Counted from the stretch's first letter, positions 1 to 6,883 are shown. The stretch: 7,154 nucleotides of DNA from Vulcanimicrobiia bacterium (GCA_024281135.1 JAMXLG010000400.1:1-7154); one strand, 5' to 3'. The notes: generated by a model not told the origin, from the sequence alone. Made by a program: numbers and translations.

Positions 1-268
1 AGGAAAAGGCGAGCTCCGTATAGACGGGGTGCTCTACCCAAGTTGTACCATCTTGATCGAATGTCGCCATCCGCTCGTCTTCGGGCACAAAATTCGAGCT
101 AGTTGACGTCGTTGTAGTAGCGACGAGTTCGAGTATTGCGCTCTTCGCTACGCCCTTGTTCCATGACGGAAGTGGATCGCTTTCCTGAGCGACGGCGCCG
201 CCGGCACGCCCAAGAACCGCAAGAGAAATTGCGCCGGCCCCAAGCAGAATGCTACGTCGGGTCGGCAT
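1..268 (-). CDS. Secreted HAD-family hydrolase, N-terminal part (3' end cut by window)
   Basis: Reading from an ATG at 268 gives 89 codons open to the window edge, so the C-terminal part lies outside. The start MPTRRSILLGAGAIS resembles a twin-arginine signal (T-R-R-S-I-L, then a hydrophobic stretch), with likely cleavage near A-V-A-Q at residues 25-28. Residues 67-83 read MATFDQDGTTWVEHPVY. This contains HAD motif I, DxDGT (Asp71, Asp73, Thr75), where Asp71 would be the nucleophile of a phosphoaspartyl intermediate. The preceding PLPSWN segment and the TWVEHPVY segment are typical of periplasmic HAD proteins annotated as haloacid dehalogenase-like or phosphoserine phosphatase-like. The substrate cannot be told; phosphomonoester hydrolysis is the family inference. 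The gene starts 15 bp after the upstream PQQ gene stops, so the two are probably co-transcribed. The Shine-Dalgarno signal is weak. Confidence 0.8.
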   Translation of the reverse strand, partial: MPTRRSILLGAGAISLAVLGRAGGAVAQESDPLPSWNKGVAKSAILELVATTTTSTSSNFVPEDERMATFDQDGTTWVEHPVYTELAFS

Positions 269-283
269 GGGATTGTCCGTTCA

Positions 284-2374
284 TCACAGACCAAATATGA
301 AAATTGTGGGCTTACCGGTCACTTTCCAGGCGACGAATGAAGTGTTGCCGGCTGCAACCGCTACGTACTGTGTGCCATTGCGGCGATAGGTAATGATGCC
401 GCCCGCGATTGCATTCTGTGTATTGTGCCGGTAGAGGGTCTTGCCGCTCGTCGCGTCGAGAGCAAGCAAATTACCGTTGAGATCTCCCGTGAACAGCAAT
501 CCTCCCGCGGTAGGCGTAAGGGCCGCAATCATCGGCGTCGGCATCTTGATGTGCCATTTCACGCTGCCACTTAAAGGGTCGATTGCAGTGGTCCAGCCGT
601 AGGCTTTGGCCATCGGGTCGGGGATCGGGATGCCGCCGCCGAATCCCGCAGCTCCCGAATAAACCTTCTGCGCCTCAGTGATGTTCGTGATGCTGGATTC
701 TTTGGTTAGCTTCACCGTCACGCACCAATCCGCCGCATTTACGTAGACAAGGCGAGTGGCGCTATCCCATGCCGCACCATTCCACTCTGATCCTCCGGTC
801 ACGCCTGGACAATAGTGAGTTCCGCTTGTCGTTATCGGCGCGCTGATATTAGCGATCGTCGTAGTCTGTGTTTTGTTGAGCAGTTTGCCATCGGTGCGAT
901 CGAGCAGGTGCATTAGCCCGTCCTTGCTCGTAGCCGCCAAGAGCTTTTTGCCGTCGGGCATGTCGAATGCCGCGCTGCCCGTAGCATCCCAATCGTGGTC
1001 ATCGTTAGGTTGTGTTTGGTACCACCAGCGCAACCTTCCGGAGCTTGCATCAAGGGCGACGATGCCTGTTGTGAACAGATTTGCACCGGCTCGCACTTGA
1101 GAATTAAAGTCGGGACCGGGATTACCGACTGGAACGAAGAGCGTTCCCGTTTGCGGATCGAGTGTGAAATATGTCCAGACGCCTCCACCTCCGTGCAATG
1201 CGCTTGTCGCACGCCATGTGTTCGCTCCGGTCTCGGATTGCATCGGAATCGTTGAAAACGTCCATACCTTTGTGCCGTCCGTTACGCGATACGCCGCGAC
1301 CTCCCCGCGCACGCCTACGTCGCCTCCGGCTGCACCCATGAACACCAGATCGTGCCAGATCAGTGGTGCTGCTATCGCTGAGGCGCCGGTGCTCGAGTCG
1401 AAGATCTTACGATCCCACAAGAGATCGCCCGTTTTTATATCAAGCGCAATAAGATGGCCGTCCGTTGTGCCGCGGATGAGGCGTCCGCTGCCGATTGCCG
1501 CTCCCTTATTATTCGCTCCGGCAGTAATATCGGTCGGACTATATTGATGCTCCCAGATCTTTGCGCACGTACTGCCGTCGATTGCGAACGTACCGTTTGT
1601 CGTGGTGACGTAGAGCGTGCCGCGGTACGCAACCGGACCTCCTTCAAAAGAACCGGCCTCCGAGAGTTCTACCGAGCAGAGCGGTTTGATTCGTGAAACA
1701 TTTGCGGTCGTAATGCCTGAAAGTGCCGAAAAGCGCGCACCGTGATAGCCCTTTCCGTACGTGAGCCAGTTATCAGCATCGGCATCTGCACTGTTCAGTT
1801 CTCGTTGCGATACAGTCGTCGTAGAGGGTTGCCTCACGATGTTCTGGGCTGCTGCGGCACTCGCTGCCTCTGCCGCTTCCGCGGAACCCGGCACTGCGCT
1901 CGGGATGATCCGTAAGATATCGTAGTGCCCAACGATGGGAGACGGTCCCGCGGGAAAGCTATTTTGTTGCAGGATGAACGCCACGATCGCAAGAGACTGC
2001 GGCTCGGAAAGCGTTCCGGGCGCATTCAATGGCATTTGCGTGTGAACGATTGACCAAAGTGCGCTCAGCGGTTTCCCGCCGTAGCGCAGAAAAAACTGAT
2101 TTCCTACTAGGGTCGGGCCAGCCCCACCCTGCAGTTTGTCACCGTGGCAGACGGCGCATTTTTGCTTGAACAACGTACCGCCTTGCGCGGCCTGTTGCGT
2201 GGAATACCAGCCTTCAGTTCCCTTCGACCCAGCTATTGAACGGGCGCCGGTCTCCGCAGTCGCTGGCACCGGGCTCGCTTCCTCTCGTGATCGCGAGCTC
2301 CGGTTACATCCCGACGCAAGCAACAAAACCGCGAGCGCCAGAACTGATGAAGTGCGCCACCTAGTACACATCAT
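284..2374 (-). CDS. Cytochrome c / PQQ-dependent dehydrogenase fusion lipoprotein
   Basis: This is a 696-aa extracytoplasmic quinohemoprotein, probably an alcohol or sugar dehydrogenase that passes electrons from PQQ to its own heme. Residues 1-23 form a signal peptide ending in ASGC, so Cys23 is a likely lipidated cysteine. A cytochrome c domain spans about 58-142, with heme motif CAVCH (Cys73, Cys76, His77) and Met114 in QMP as probable sixth ligand. An Ala/Glu-rich linker (about 158-178) leads to a PQQ propeller at about 200-690. The propeller has repeated docking motifs of the form A-x-D-x-x-[ST]-G-x-x-x-W near 264, 310, 361, 440, 597 and 638. HDWDAT at 460-465 suggests Asp463 as catalytic base. 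The CPGVTGGSEWNG segment at 522-533 is typical of this family. The position two residues after Asp463 is Thr, not the Asp associated with lanthanide-dependent XoxF enzymes. No adjacent-Cys disulfide pair is present. The start is ATGATG with no nearby Shine-Dalgarno; GGAG lies 22 nt upstream. Substrate unknown. Confidence 0.88.
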   Translation of the reverse strand: MMCTRWRTSSVLALAVLLLASGCNRSSRSREEASPVPATAETGARSIAGSKGTEGWYSTQQAAQGGTLFKQKCAVCHGDKLQGGAGPTLVGNQFFLRYGGKPLSALWSIVHTQMPLNAPGTLSEPQSLAIVAFILQQNSFPAGPSPIVGHYDILRIIPSAVPGSAEAAEAASAAAAQNIVRQPSTTTVSQRELNSADADADNWLTYGKGYHGARFSALSGITTANVSRIKPLCSVELSEAGSFEGGPVAYRGTLYVTTTNGTFAIDGSTCAKIWEHQYSPTDITAGANNKGAAIGSGRLIRGTTDGHLIALDIKTGDLLWDRKIFDSSTGASAIAAPLIWHDLVFMGAAGGDVGVRGEVAAYRVTDGTKVWTFSTIPMQSETGANTWRATSALHGGGGVWTYFTLDPQTGTLFVPVGNPGPDFNSQVRAGANLFTTGIVALDASSGRLRWWYQTQPNDDHDWDATGSAAFDMPDGKKLLAATSKDGLMHLLDRTDGKLLNKTQTTTIANISAPITTSGTHYCPGVTGGSEWNGAAWDSATRLVYVNAADWCVTVKLTKESSITNITEAQKVYSGAAGFGGGIPIPDPMAKAYGWTTAIDPLSGSVKWHIKMPTPMIAALTPTAGGLLFTGDLNGNLLALDATSGKTLYRHNTQNAIAGGIITYRRNGTQYVAVAAGNTSFVAWKVTGKPTIFIFGL

Positions 2375-2382
2375 GCGCGACG

Positions 2383-2388
2383 ATTTTA
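2383..2388 (-). promoter_or_regulatory. Putative -10 box (TAAAAT) of the PQQ/cytochrome gene
   Basis: On the minus strand TAAAAT (5 of 6 to TATAAT) lies 8 nt before the ATG at 2374. No recognisable -35 hexamer is seen 16-18 bp upstream, and no Shine-Dalgarno stands at normal distance. If the box is real, transcription would start within about two bases of the ATG, giving a leaderless mRNA. The rest of the 155-bp upstream region (2389-2529) shows no convincing operator or terminator. Confidence 0.35.
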
Positions 2389-2529
2389 GCGCACTCCAAT
2401 TCCTCTCGCATATCCCAATCGTGCGCCGGCGGCACTGAATATTCCTGAGATATTTAGGCGTGGTAGAACTGATTATTTTGCCTGCTGAATGAGTTGCTGT
2501 ATGTCTATTCCGCGTTTCACGCTTTAATG

Positions 2530-2700
2530 TTACGCCGGCTTCTGAGATACGATCCCGTCGGAAGACGTAACCGCGAGGTTGTCAGCGTTCATCTTGACGT
2601 TGACGCTGTTATAGACTTTGGTGTGTCCGTCGCTCTGGCGAACTTTCGCCGTTCCGAGCGCGTCGGCCGGAGAGCAACGGTTCAACGCGGTAATGCCTCG
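2530..2700 (-). other. Open stretch in frame after the DUF4232 stop, unknown remnant or small ORF
   Basis: Immediately after the TAG at 2703-2701 the same frame stays open for 56 codons to TAA at 2532-2530. The translation reads RGITALNRCSPADALGTAKV and continues with VRQSDGHTKVYNSVNVKMN. A TTG at 2685 preceded by CGAGG (10-nt spacer) could start a 51-aa peptide. No signal peptide, membrane segment or family motif is recognised. It could be a second part of the same degraded gene separated by a nonsense mutation, a remnant of another gene, or chance. I assign no function. Confidence 0.3.
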
Positions 2701-3050
2701 CTATTGCTTGCGAAAATACGGCGAAACGTTGACCGTCGCGCATGGCGATAATGTGTCGGGTAGACGAACGGTGCCCCCGTTCGGAAAACCGAGTATCGCG
2801 ATCGTACTAATCGCATCACACGAATTGCTGTGGGAATCTACCTTAGGGTACCCAAGCAAAAACGACGCGGTCTGCGAGGGCGCAAGCGCAATCGTGGTTG
2901 GCGCCGCTGTCGTGAAGTTTGCGTCATGCGGTGTGAACCGCACCGTGACGCCCTCGTTCACGCCGCCTGACAAAAGGAATCGCCGTGACTCGTCGCTCCG
3001 CTATCGAATGCGGTGAGTTGTGCAGCAGTGCACGCAGCCTGCGCGACCAT
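2701..3050 (-). pseudogene. Degraded DUF4232-like secreted protein (frameshifted, 5'-truncated)
   Basis: Two frames carry adjacent pieces of one protein. The first runs from ATG at 3050 and reads MVAQAACTAAQLTA, matching the start of the mature part of DUF4232 proteins (secreted, function unknown). It meets TGA at 2960-2958 after 30 codons. The second frame is open from a TTG at 2973 to TAG at 2701. It contains PTTIALAPSQTASFLL, a spaced Cys, and a final LSPCATVNVSP, the usual C-terminal half of the domain with its two cysteines. The expected middle segment with C-x-L-x-G-Y-P-G is absent, and the gap between the conserved ends is roughly 20 codons shorter than usual. There is no signal peptide: only 31 bp separate 3050 from the mmuM-like stop. 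This indicates an internal deletion with frameshift plus loss of the 5' end. A sequencing error could explain the frameshift but not the missing parts. Confidence 0.6.
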
Positions 3051-3081
3051 ACCTATATATTTTACGACTCGCGCTACATCC

Positions 3082-3996
3082 CTAGGGTTCTGATGTCGCG
3101 AGTTCCGCCAGTGCTTCGATGTGGCGCGTGTCCGTGCCGCAACAGCCGCCAAGCACGTGGAGGCCGAAATTCTGAGCGCATTCCCAAAGATCGCGTGCAA
3201 ATACATCGGGCGCTGTGGTTTGCAATGTCGTCGACCCGTCGAGCGATTCCGGCGGCAGCGGTGATCCGTTGGCTTTCAGGCCAACGACGCGATGCGCAAG
3301 GGCTGGCGCACTGCGGAAAAGCGATTCCAATGCTGTCGCAGCATGCGTCGGATACAAACATCCGAGCATGTAATGCCACGGCCGCGCGGCTGCATCTTCA
3401 TCGAGGCGTGCAATTGCTGCGGCGAGAGTCGTGCCGTCCGGCATTTTTCCATCGGCGTGCAGCATCGGAGCAACCGCGAACGGCAGCTTCATCTCGCTCA
3501 TTGCACGCGCAGCGCCCTGCAATTCGTCGGTCACGGGAAACGTCGGCGCATACAAAAGGTCAACGCCGGCAGACGCAAGTGCTGACGCCTGCTCGCGATG
3601 ATACGTGACGGCATCCTCAGTGTTAAGAGCGCCGGACGGATCGTATCCGTCGCTCGACGGTCCAATGACGCCCGCGATAACCACTCTTGCACCGGTCGAT
3701 GATGCTACTTCTCGAACGAGCGCAACGGCTTGGGCGTTCACCTCTGCCACATCGCCCGTCCAGTTACGGCTCGCGCGCCACGTCGGCGTTCCAAGCTGCA
3801 TCGGCACATTGAACTTTGCCGCGATCTGCGCGTATGTCGAATAAATCGTGTGCAAAATCTCGCGCCCTTGGGCGTCACCGAGCAACGTGAAGACTTCGAG
3901 GTCCGTGAGATCGCGGTGGAATTCGTAGACGGCGCGCGTTTCGATGGCGCCGTCGGTAAGGACGAGCGGCGACTCTTTAAAGACGCTAGCGAACAT
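3082..3996 (-). CDS. Homocysteine S-methyltransferase family protein (MmuM/BHMT-like)
   Basis: A 304-aa cytosolic enzyme of the zinc-dependent homocysteine S-methyltransferase fold, which transfers a methyl group from a donor such as S-methylmethionine or betaine to homocysteine, giving methionine. Evidence is the N-terminal LTDGAIETR (residues 13-21), the TIM-barrel strand APTFP (150-154), and the metal-binding cysteines: Cys213 in LGCLYP and the pair Cys285-Cys286 in GGCCGTDTRHIEAL. The first cysteine is usually in a GxNC context; here it is L-G-C, a local departure. Length matches the single-domain family, not full MetH. I chose the ATG at 3996 because the family begins a few residues before the LTDG motif and GGCGGC lies 4 nt upstream; a GTG at 4026 lacks such a site. 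The start overlaps the SDR gene's end by 11 bp, suggesting translational coupling. The methyl donor and true substrate are not determined. Confidence 0.85.
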   Translation of the reverse strand: MFASVFKESPLVLTDGAIETRAVYEFHRDLTDLEVFTLLGDAQGREILHTIYSTYAQIAAKFNVPMQLGTPTWRASRNWTGDVAEVNAQAVALVREVASSTGARVVIAGVIGPSSDGYDPSGALNTEDAVTYHREQASALASAGVDLLYAPTFPVTDELQGAARAMSEMKLPFAVAPMLHADGKMPDGTTLAAAIARLDEDAAARPWHYMLGCLYPTHAATALESLFRSAPALAHRVVGLKANGSPLPPESLDGSTTLQTTAPDVFARDLWECAQNFGLHVLGGCCGTDTRHIEALAELATSEP

Positions 3997-4726
3997 AACT
4001 GCCGCCGTTGAGATCGATCGTCGCACCGTTGGCGTAATTGCCGTGTTCGGATGCGAAGAATGCGATCACCTCGCCGACTTCTTTCGCCGTGCCAATATAC
4101 CCCAGAGGAACTTCCGCTTCGAGTTCGGCGCGCCGCTCCGGTATCTCGAGATCGGGCGCCGCCATATCCGTTTCGATGAAGCCCGGCGCGATCGAGATAG
4201 CACTGATGCCGTACTTCCCGCACGAGCGTGCGATTGACTTCGTGAGATTAACCAGCGCTGCTTTACTTGCACCGTAATCAGCGAAACTCAATTCGCCGCG
4301 ATGCGCCGCGCGCGACGTGATGTTGATGATTTTTCCACCGCCCTGCTTACGCATATGTTGCAGCGCGAGATACGTCAGGTCCGCGGTACCAAAGAGGTTG
4401 ATTGCAAAGGTGCGCTCCCATCCCCGGCGCCATGCATCATAATCGTTATCGAAGAACGGGTTCTCGGAGAAAATCGCACCGTTGTTGATCAACACGTCGA
4501 TCCGTCCGTGTGCTGAGATCACCGCATCGATGACGCCGGGAAGACTCGCATGATCTGCTAGATCGCAGTGCATCGCACGAACATAAGGGCCGAGGTCTTG
4601 AGCTAATCGCTGCGCTTCCTCAGCCTTCGTTGCGTATGTGAAGATGACGTCGTGGCCCTGGTGATGGAGCGCGCGCACCGCGGCGGCTCCGATACCGCGA
4701 GAACCGCCCGTGAGCAGTACGACCAC
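3986..4726 (-). CDS. SDR family oxidoreductase (FabG-like)
   Basis: A 246-aa classical short-chain dehydrogenase/reductase, a soluble NAD(P)(H)-dependent enzyme acting on a hydroxyl/keto group. The cofactor-binding TGGSRGIG is at residues 6-13, Asp55 in CDLAD contacts the adenine, and NNGA is at 81-84, where most members have NNAG. The catalytic set is Asn110, Ser138, Tyr151 and Lys155 (YGASK). PGFIETDM (181-188) and the C-terminal ATIDLNGG (235-242) follow the family pattern. Arg10 in the glycine loop suggests NADP(H). Start: GTG at 4726 is the first possible codon, since the purF TAG is in the same frame just three sense codons earlier. No clear Shine-Dalgarno is seen, so reinitiation after purF is likely. 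It could be a 3-oxoacyl-ACP reductase, but no fatty-acid genes are nearby; the substrate is unknown. Confidence 0.9.
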   Translation of the reverse strand: MVVLLTGGSRGIGAAAVRALHHQGHDVIFTYATKAEEAQRLAQDLGPYVRAMHCDLADHASLPGVIDAVISAHGRIDVLINNGAIFSENPFFDNDYDAWRRGWERTFAINLFGTADLTYLALQHMRKQGGGKIINITSRAAHRGELSFADYGASKAALVNLTKSIARSCGKYGISAISIAPGFIETDMAAPDLEIPERRAELEAEVPLGYIGTAKEVGEVIAFFASEHGNYANGATIDLNGGSYVR

Positions 4727-4735
4727 GCGCCGGTG

Positions 4736-6106
4736 CTAGCCGGCGACGGCGCGCGGTTCGTGCGCTAGCGGAACGTTCGGATACACCCCGGTGAGGCAGC
4801 CGAGACACATCTCGTCACCTTTGCGTCCCGTCGCTGCGATTAGACCTTGTAGGCTGAGATAACCGAGCGAATCGGCGCCGGTCTTTGCACGGATCTCTTC
4901 GATCGTGTAATTCGCGGCGATCAATTCGTCGTACGTCGCCATGTCCACGCCGAGATAACACGGATGCTTGATCGGCGGCGAGGTAATGCGCAAGTGCACT
5001 TCCTTCGCGCCCGCTTCACGCAGTAAATTCACGATGCGCGGCGTCGTCGTGCCACGCACGATCGAGTCGTCTACGACGACCACGCGCTGGCCGCGCAGAT
5101 TCTCGACCACCGGATTGAACTTTAACTGCACGCCGCGCGAGCGCATATTTTGATCGGGGCTGATGAACGTGCGGCCGATGTAGCGATTCTTGATCAGGCC
5201 CTCAACGTACGGCAGTCCACTCTCGGTGGCATAGCCGATGCCGCCGGGAACGGCCGAGTCGGGGATCGCCATCACGACGTCAGCATCGACCGGATGCTCT
5301 TTTGCGAGTTCGCGTCCCATTGCATAACGTGCCATGTAGATCGAACGCCCATTGAGCGTCGAATCGGGTCGCGCAAAATAAATATATTCGAACATGCACA
5401 TCGCCGGACGCGCATCTTCTTTGACCACGCGGTGCGATTCGAGGCCGTGTGGCGTCATGCGGATCACTTCGCCCGGTTCGACCTCGCGCAAGTATTGCGC
5501 GCCGATCGTCGGCAAAGCGCACGATTCCGACGCAACGGCATAGCCGCCGTCGGGGAACGTTCCGATGCAAAGGGGACGCACGCCCCACGGATCGCGGAAC
5601 GCGAACAGCTCGTCCTTCGTGCAGAGCACGATCGAGTACGCGCCGCGCGCAACAGTGAGCACGTACTTGATGCGATCGAGCATCGAGCCGGGCGCCTCGA
5701 CGATCGTTTTTGCCATCACTTCCGAGTCGGAGGTGGCTTGCAGCGTCGTCGTGGGCGAAAGCGCTTCGCGCAGTTCGTCCGTGTTGGTCAGGTTTCCGTT
5801 GTGTGCGAATGCGAAGTCGCCGATTTCGGTCGACTCGAGCAGCGGTTGGGCGTTGACGACGACGGACGACCCGGTGGTGGAGTAGCGCGTGTGACCGACT
5901 GCGATATACCCGGAGAGCTGGCCGAGCAGCTCTTCATCGAAGATCGCACCGATCAAGCCCATATCTTTGTGCGAGCGGATCGTGCCGCCATCGGCCGCAG
6001 CAATACCCGCCGACTCTTGCCCGCGGTGCTGTAGCGCATAAAGCCCGAAGTACGCCAAACGCGCTGCGTCGCGCCCCGGCGCTATTATCCCCGTAATCCC
6101 GCACAT
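4736..6106 (-). CDS. purF: Amidophosphoribosyltransferase (glutamine-PRPP amidotransferase)
   Basis: A 456-aa cytosolic enzyme for the first committed step of de novo purine synthesis: PRPP plus glutamine gives 5-phosphoribosylamine, glutamate and pyrophosphate. The N-terminal class II glutaminase domain starts MCGITGI; Cys2 becomes the nucleophile after Met removal, so no propeptide needs cleavage. Further glutaminase signatures are ALQHRGQESAGI (24-35), GHTRYST (71-77, Arg74) and HNGNLTN (102-108). The phosphoribosyltransferase domain has the PRPP loop VVVVDDSIVRGTT (342-354). Cys237, Cys383, Cys434 and Cys437 (CLGC) correspond to the four cysteines that hold the 4Fe-4S cluster in the Bacillus subtilis type, rather than the cluster-free E. 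coli type. Start ATG at 6106 has AAGG four nt upstream. It follows the Bax inhibitor gene by 85 bp and is nearly contiguous with the SDR gene. No usual purine neighbours (purL, purM, purN) are in the window. Confidence 0.97.
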   Translation of the reverse strand: MCGITGIIAPGRDAARLAYFGLYALQHRGQESAGIAAADGGTIRSHKDMGLIGAIFDEELLGQLSGYIAVGHTRYSTTGSSVVVNAQPLLESTEIGDFAFAHNGNLTNTDELREALSPTTTLQATSDSEVMAKTIVEAPGSMLDRIKYVLTVARGAYSIVLCTKDELFAFRDPWGVRPLCIGTFPDGGYAVASESCALPTIGAQYLREVEPGEVIRMTPHGLESHRVVKEDARPAMCMFEYIYFARPDSTLNGRSIYMARYAMGRELAKEHPVDADVVMAIPDSAVPGGIGYATESGLPYVEGLIKNRYIGRTFISPDQNMRSRGVQLKFNPVVENLRGQRVVVVDDSIVRGTTTPRIVNLLREAGAKEVHLRITSPPIKHPCYLGVDMATYDELIAANYTIEEIRAKTGADSLGYLSLQGLIAATGRKGDEMCLGCLTGVYPNVPLAHEPRAVAG

Positions 6107-6191
6107 GATCCCTTAGGCCTATTTCAACACACGAACTGGTGTTCCAGCTTCGACGAAAGCCGGGTAGCGCCAGTAATTACCACATTTCGGG

Positions 6192-6872
6192 CTAGTCGTT
6201 CGAGCGGCGGCCGCCGCCACCCGTGAGCTGGAGGATCGCGAGGAAGATGTTTATCGCGTCGAGGTAGATCGAAACCGCCATCTGGACGGGGGTGAGGCCG
6301 TCGCCGCCTGCGCGTAAGCGGGCGAAGTCGACGAGCACGAGGCCAGTAAAGATGATCAACACGCCCCACGAGTACGCCGTCGGCGAGATGATGTGCACCC
6401 AGAACGAGATGATGCCAATCACTACAAGCGCGAGCAGCGCGATGAGGAATATCCCTTGGAAGCGGCGCAGATCGAGGCCCGTCGCATAGACGATTGCACC
6501 GAGTGCAAACATGCCTAAGCCCGTCGTGAGCGCTGCGTTGAAGACCACCTCATTGCCGGCAACGTGACTGTAATACCCGATGATCGGCGAGAGAAAGATG
6601 CCCTCGAGAAACGTAAACGCGTAGAACATCACGAGTGCGAGCGGACCGTTCTGACGCACGAACTGCATGATGATCAAAAGAACGAACGACGCAAAGAACG
6701 CTATGCGGCTGACGCCGACGTCGACGTTCGGGAACAAATACACGCCGAGCGCAGTGAGACACATGCCGAGCGCCGTAAGGCCCAGCACTTGGCCGAGGAG
6801 CGACTGCGTGTTAGCCGCGGCAGTCCCGCGGTAAGAGGGGTTGGGCTGAAATCGATAGGCCATTGCCTTCAA
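6192..6872 (-). CDS. Bax inhibitor-1/YccA family membrane protein
   Basis: A 226-aa polytopic inner-membrane protein of the TMBIM/BI-1 family, whose bacterial member YetJ is a pH-sensitive calcium leak channel. Hydrophobic segments lie near residues 25-47, 55-72, 77-96, 107-131, 139-159, 168-184 and 195-216, the usual seven. The conserved FYAFTFLEGIFLSPI (83-97) contains Glu90. Asp182 (LVLVDFARL) and Asp205 (SIYLDAINIF) are spaced like the di-aspartyl pH sensor of YetJ. The tail is GGGGRRSND. I place the start at TTG 6872 because a strong GGAGG sits six nt upstream; an ATG three codons later (6863) would give 223 aa and also fits the family, but then the GGAGG is 15 nt away. Longer frames reaching 7034 are rejected because they run across the divergent promoter into the radical SAM gene. 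It may head the purF block or be separately expressed. Physiological role here is unknown. Confidence 0.92.
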   Translation of the reverse strand: MKAMAYRFQPNPSYRGTAAANTQSLLGQVLGLTALGMCLTALGVYLFPNVDVGVSRIAFFASFVLLIIMQFVRQNGPLALVMFYAFTFLEGIFLSPIIGYYSHVAGNEVVFNAALTTGLGMFALGAIVYATGLDLRRFQGIFLIALLALVVIGIISFWVHIISPTAYSWGVLIIFTGLVLVDFARLRAGGDGLTPVQMAVSIYLDAINIFLAILQLTGGGGRRSND

Positions 6873-6878
6873 TAGTAA

Positions 6879-6883
6879 CCTCC
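6879..6883 (-). promoter_or_regulatory. Shine-Dalgarno GGAGG deciding a TTG start for the Bax inhibitor-1 gene
   Basis: GGAGG on the minus strand is followed by a six-base spacer (TTACTA) and TTG at 6872. For the ATG at 6863 the distance is 15 nt, too long. The site therefore favours the TTG start. Confidence 0.65.

Noticed and set aside
980..1000. Lanthanide-dependent (XoxF-like) active site in the PQQ domain
   Set aside because: The residue two after the probable catalytic Asp463 is Thr, not Asp, and the overall motif is not that of methanol dehydrogenases.
2985..3608. Plus-strand frame of 207 codons
   Set aside because: Mostly antisense to the methyltransferase gene, with Arg/Ala/His-rich random-looking content and no recognisable domain.
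3997..4026. GTG at 4026 as start of the methyltransferase gene
   Set aside because: It gives a 41-bp overlap with the SDR gene and ten unneeded residues, and has no ribosome site; ATG 3996 has GGCGGC upstream and fits the family.
4478..4489. NNGA in place of NNAG in the SDR as a sign of inactivation
   Set aside because: The full catalytic set Asn-Ser-Tyr-Lys and the cofactor loop are intact, and variants at this motif occur in active SDRs.
5150..6034. Long plus-strand frame of 294 codons
   Set aside because: It lies wholly antisense to purF, has arginine-rich low-complexity content and no family motif; it is a GC-driven shadow.
6133..6150. Hairpin (CTGG-TGTT-CCAG) between the Bax inhibitor gene and purF as terminator or riboswitch
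   Set aside because: The stem is short, there is no T-run on either strand and no purine-riboswitch-like core could be recognised.
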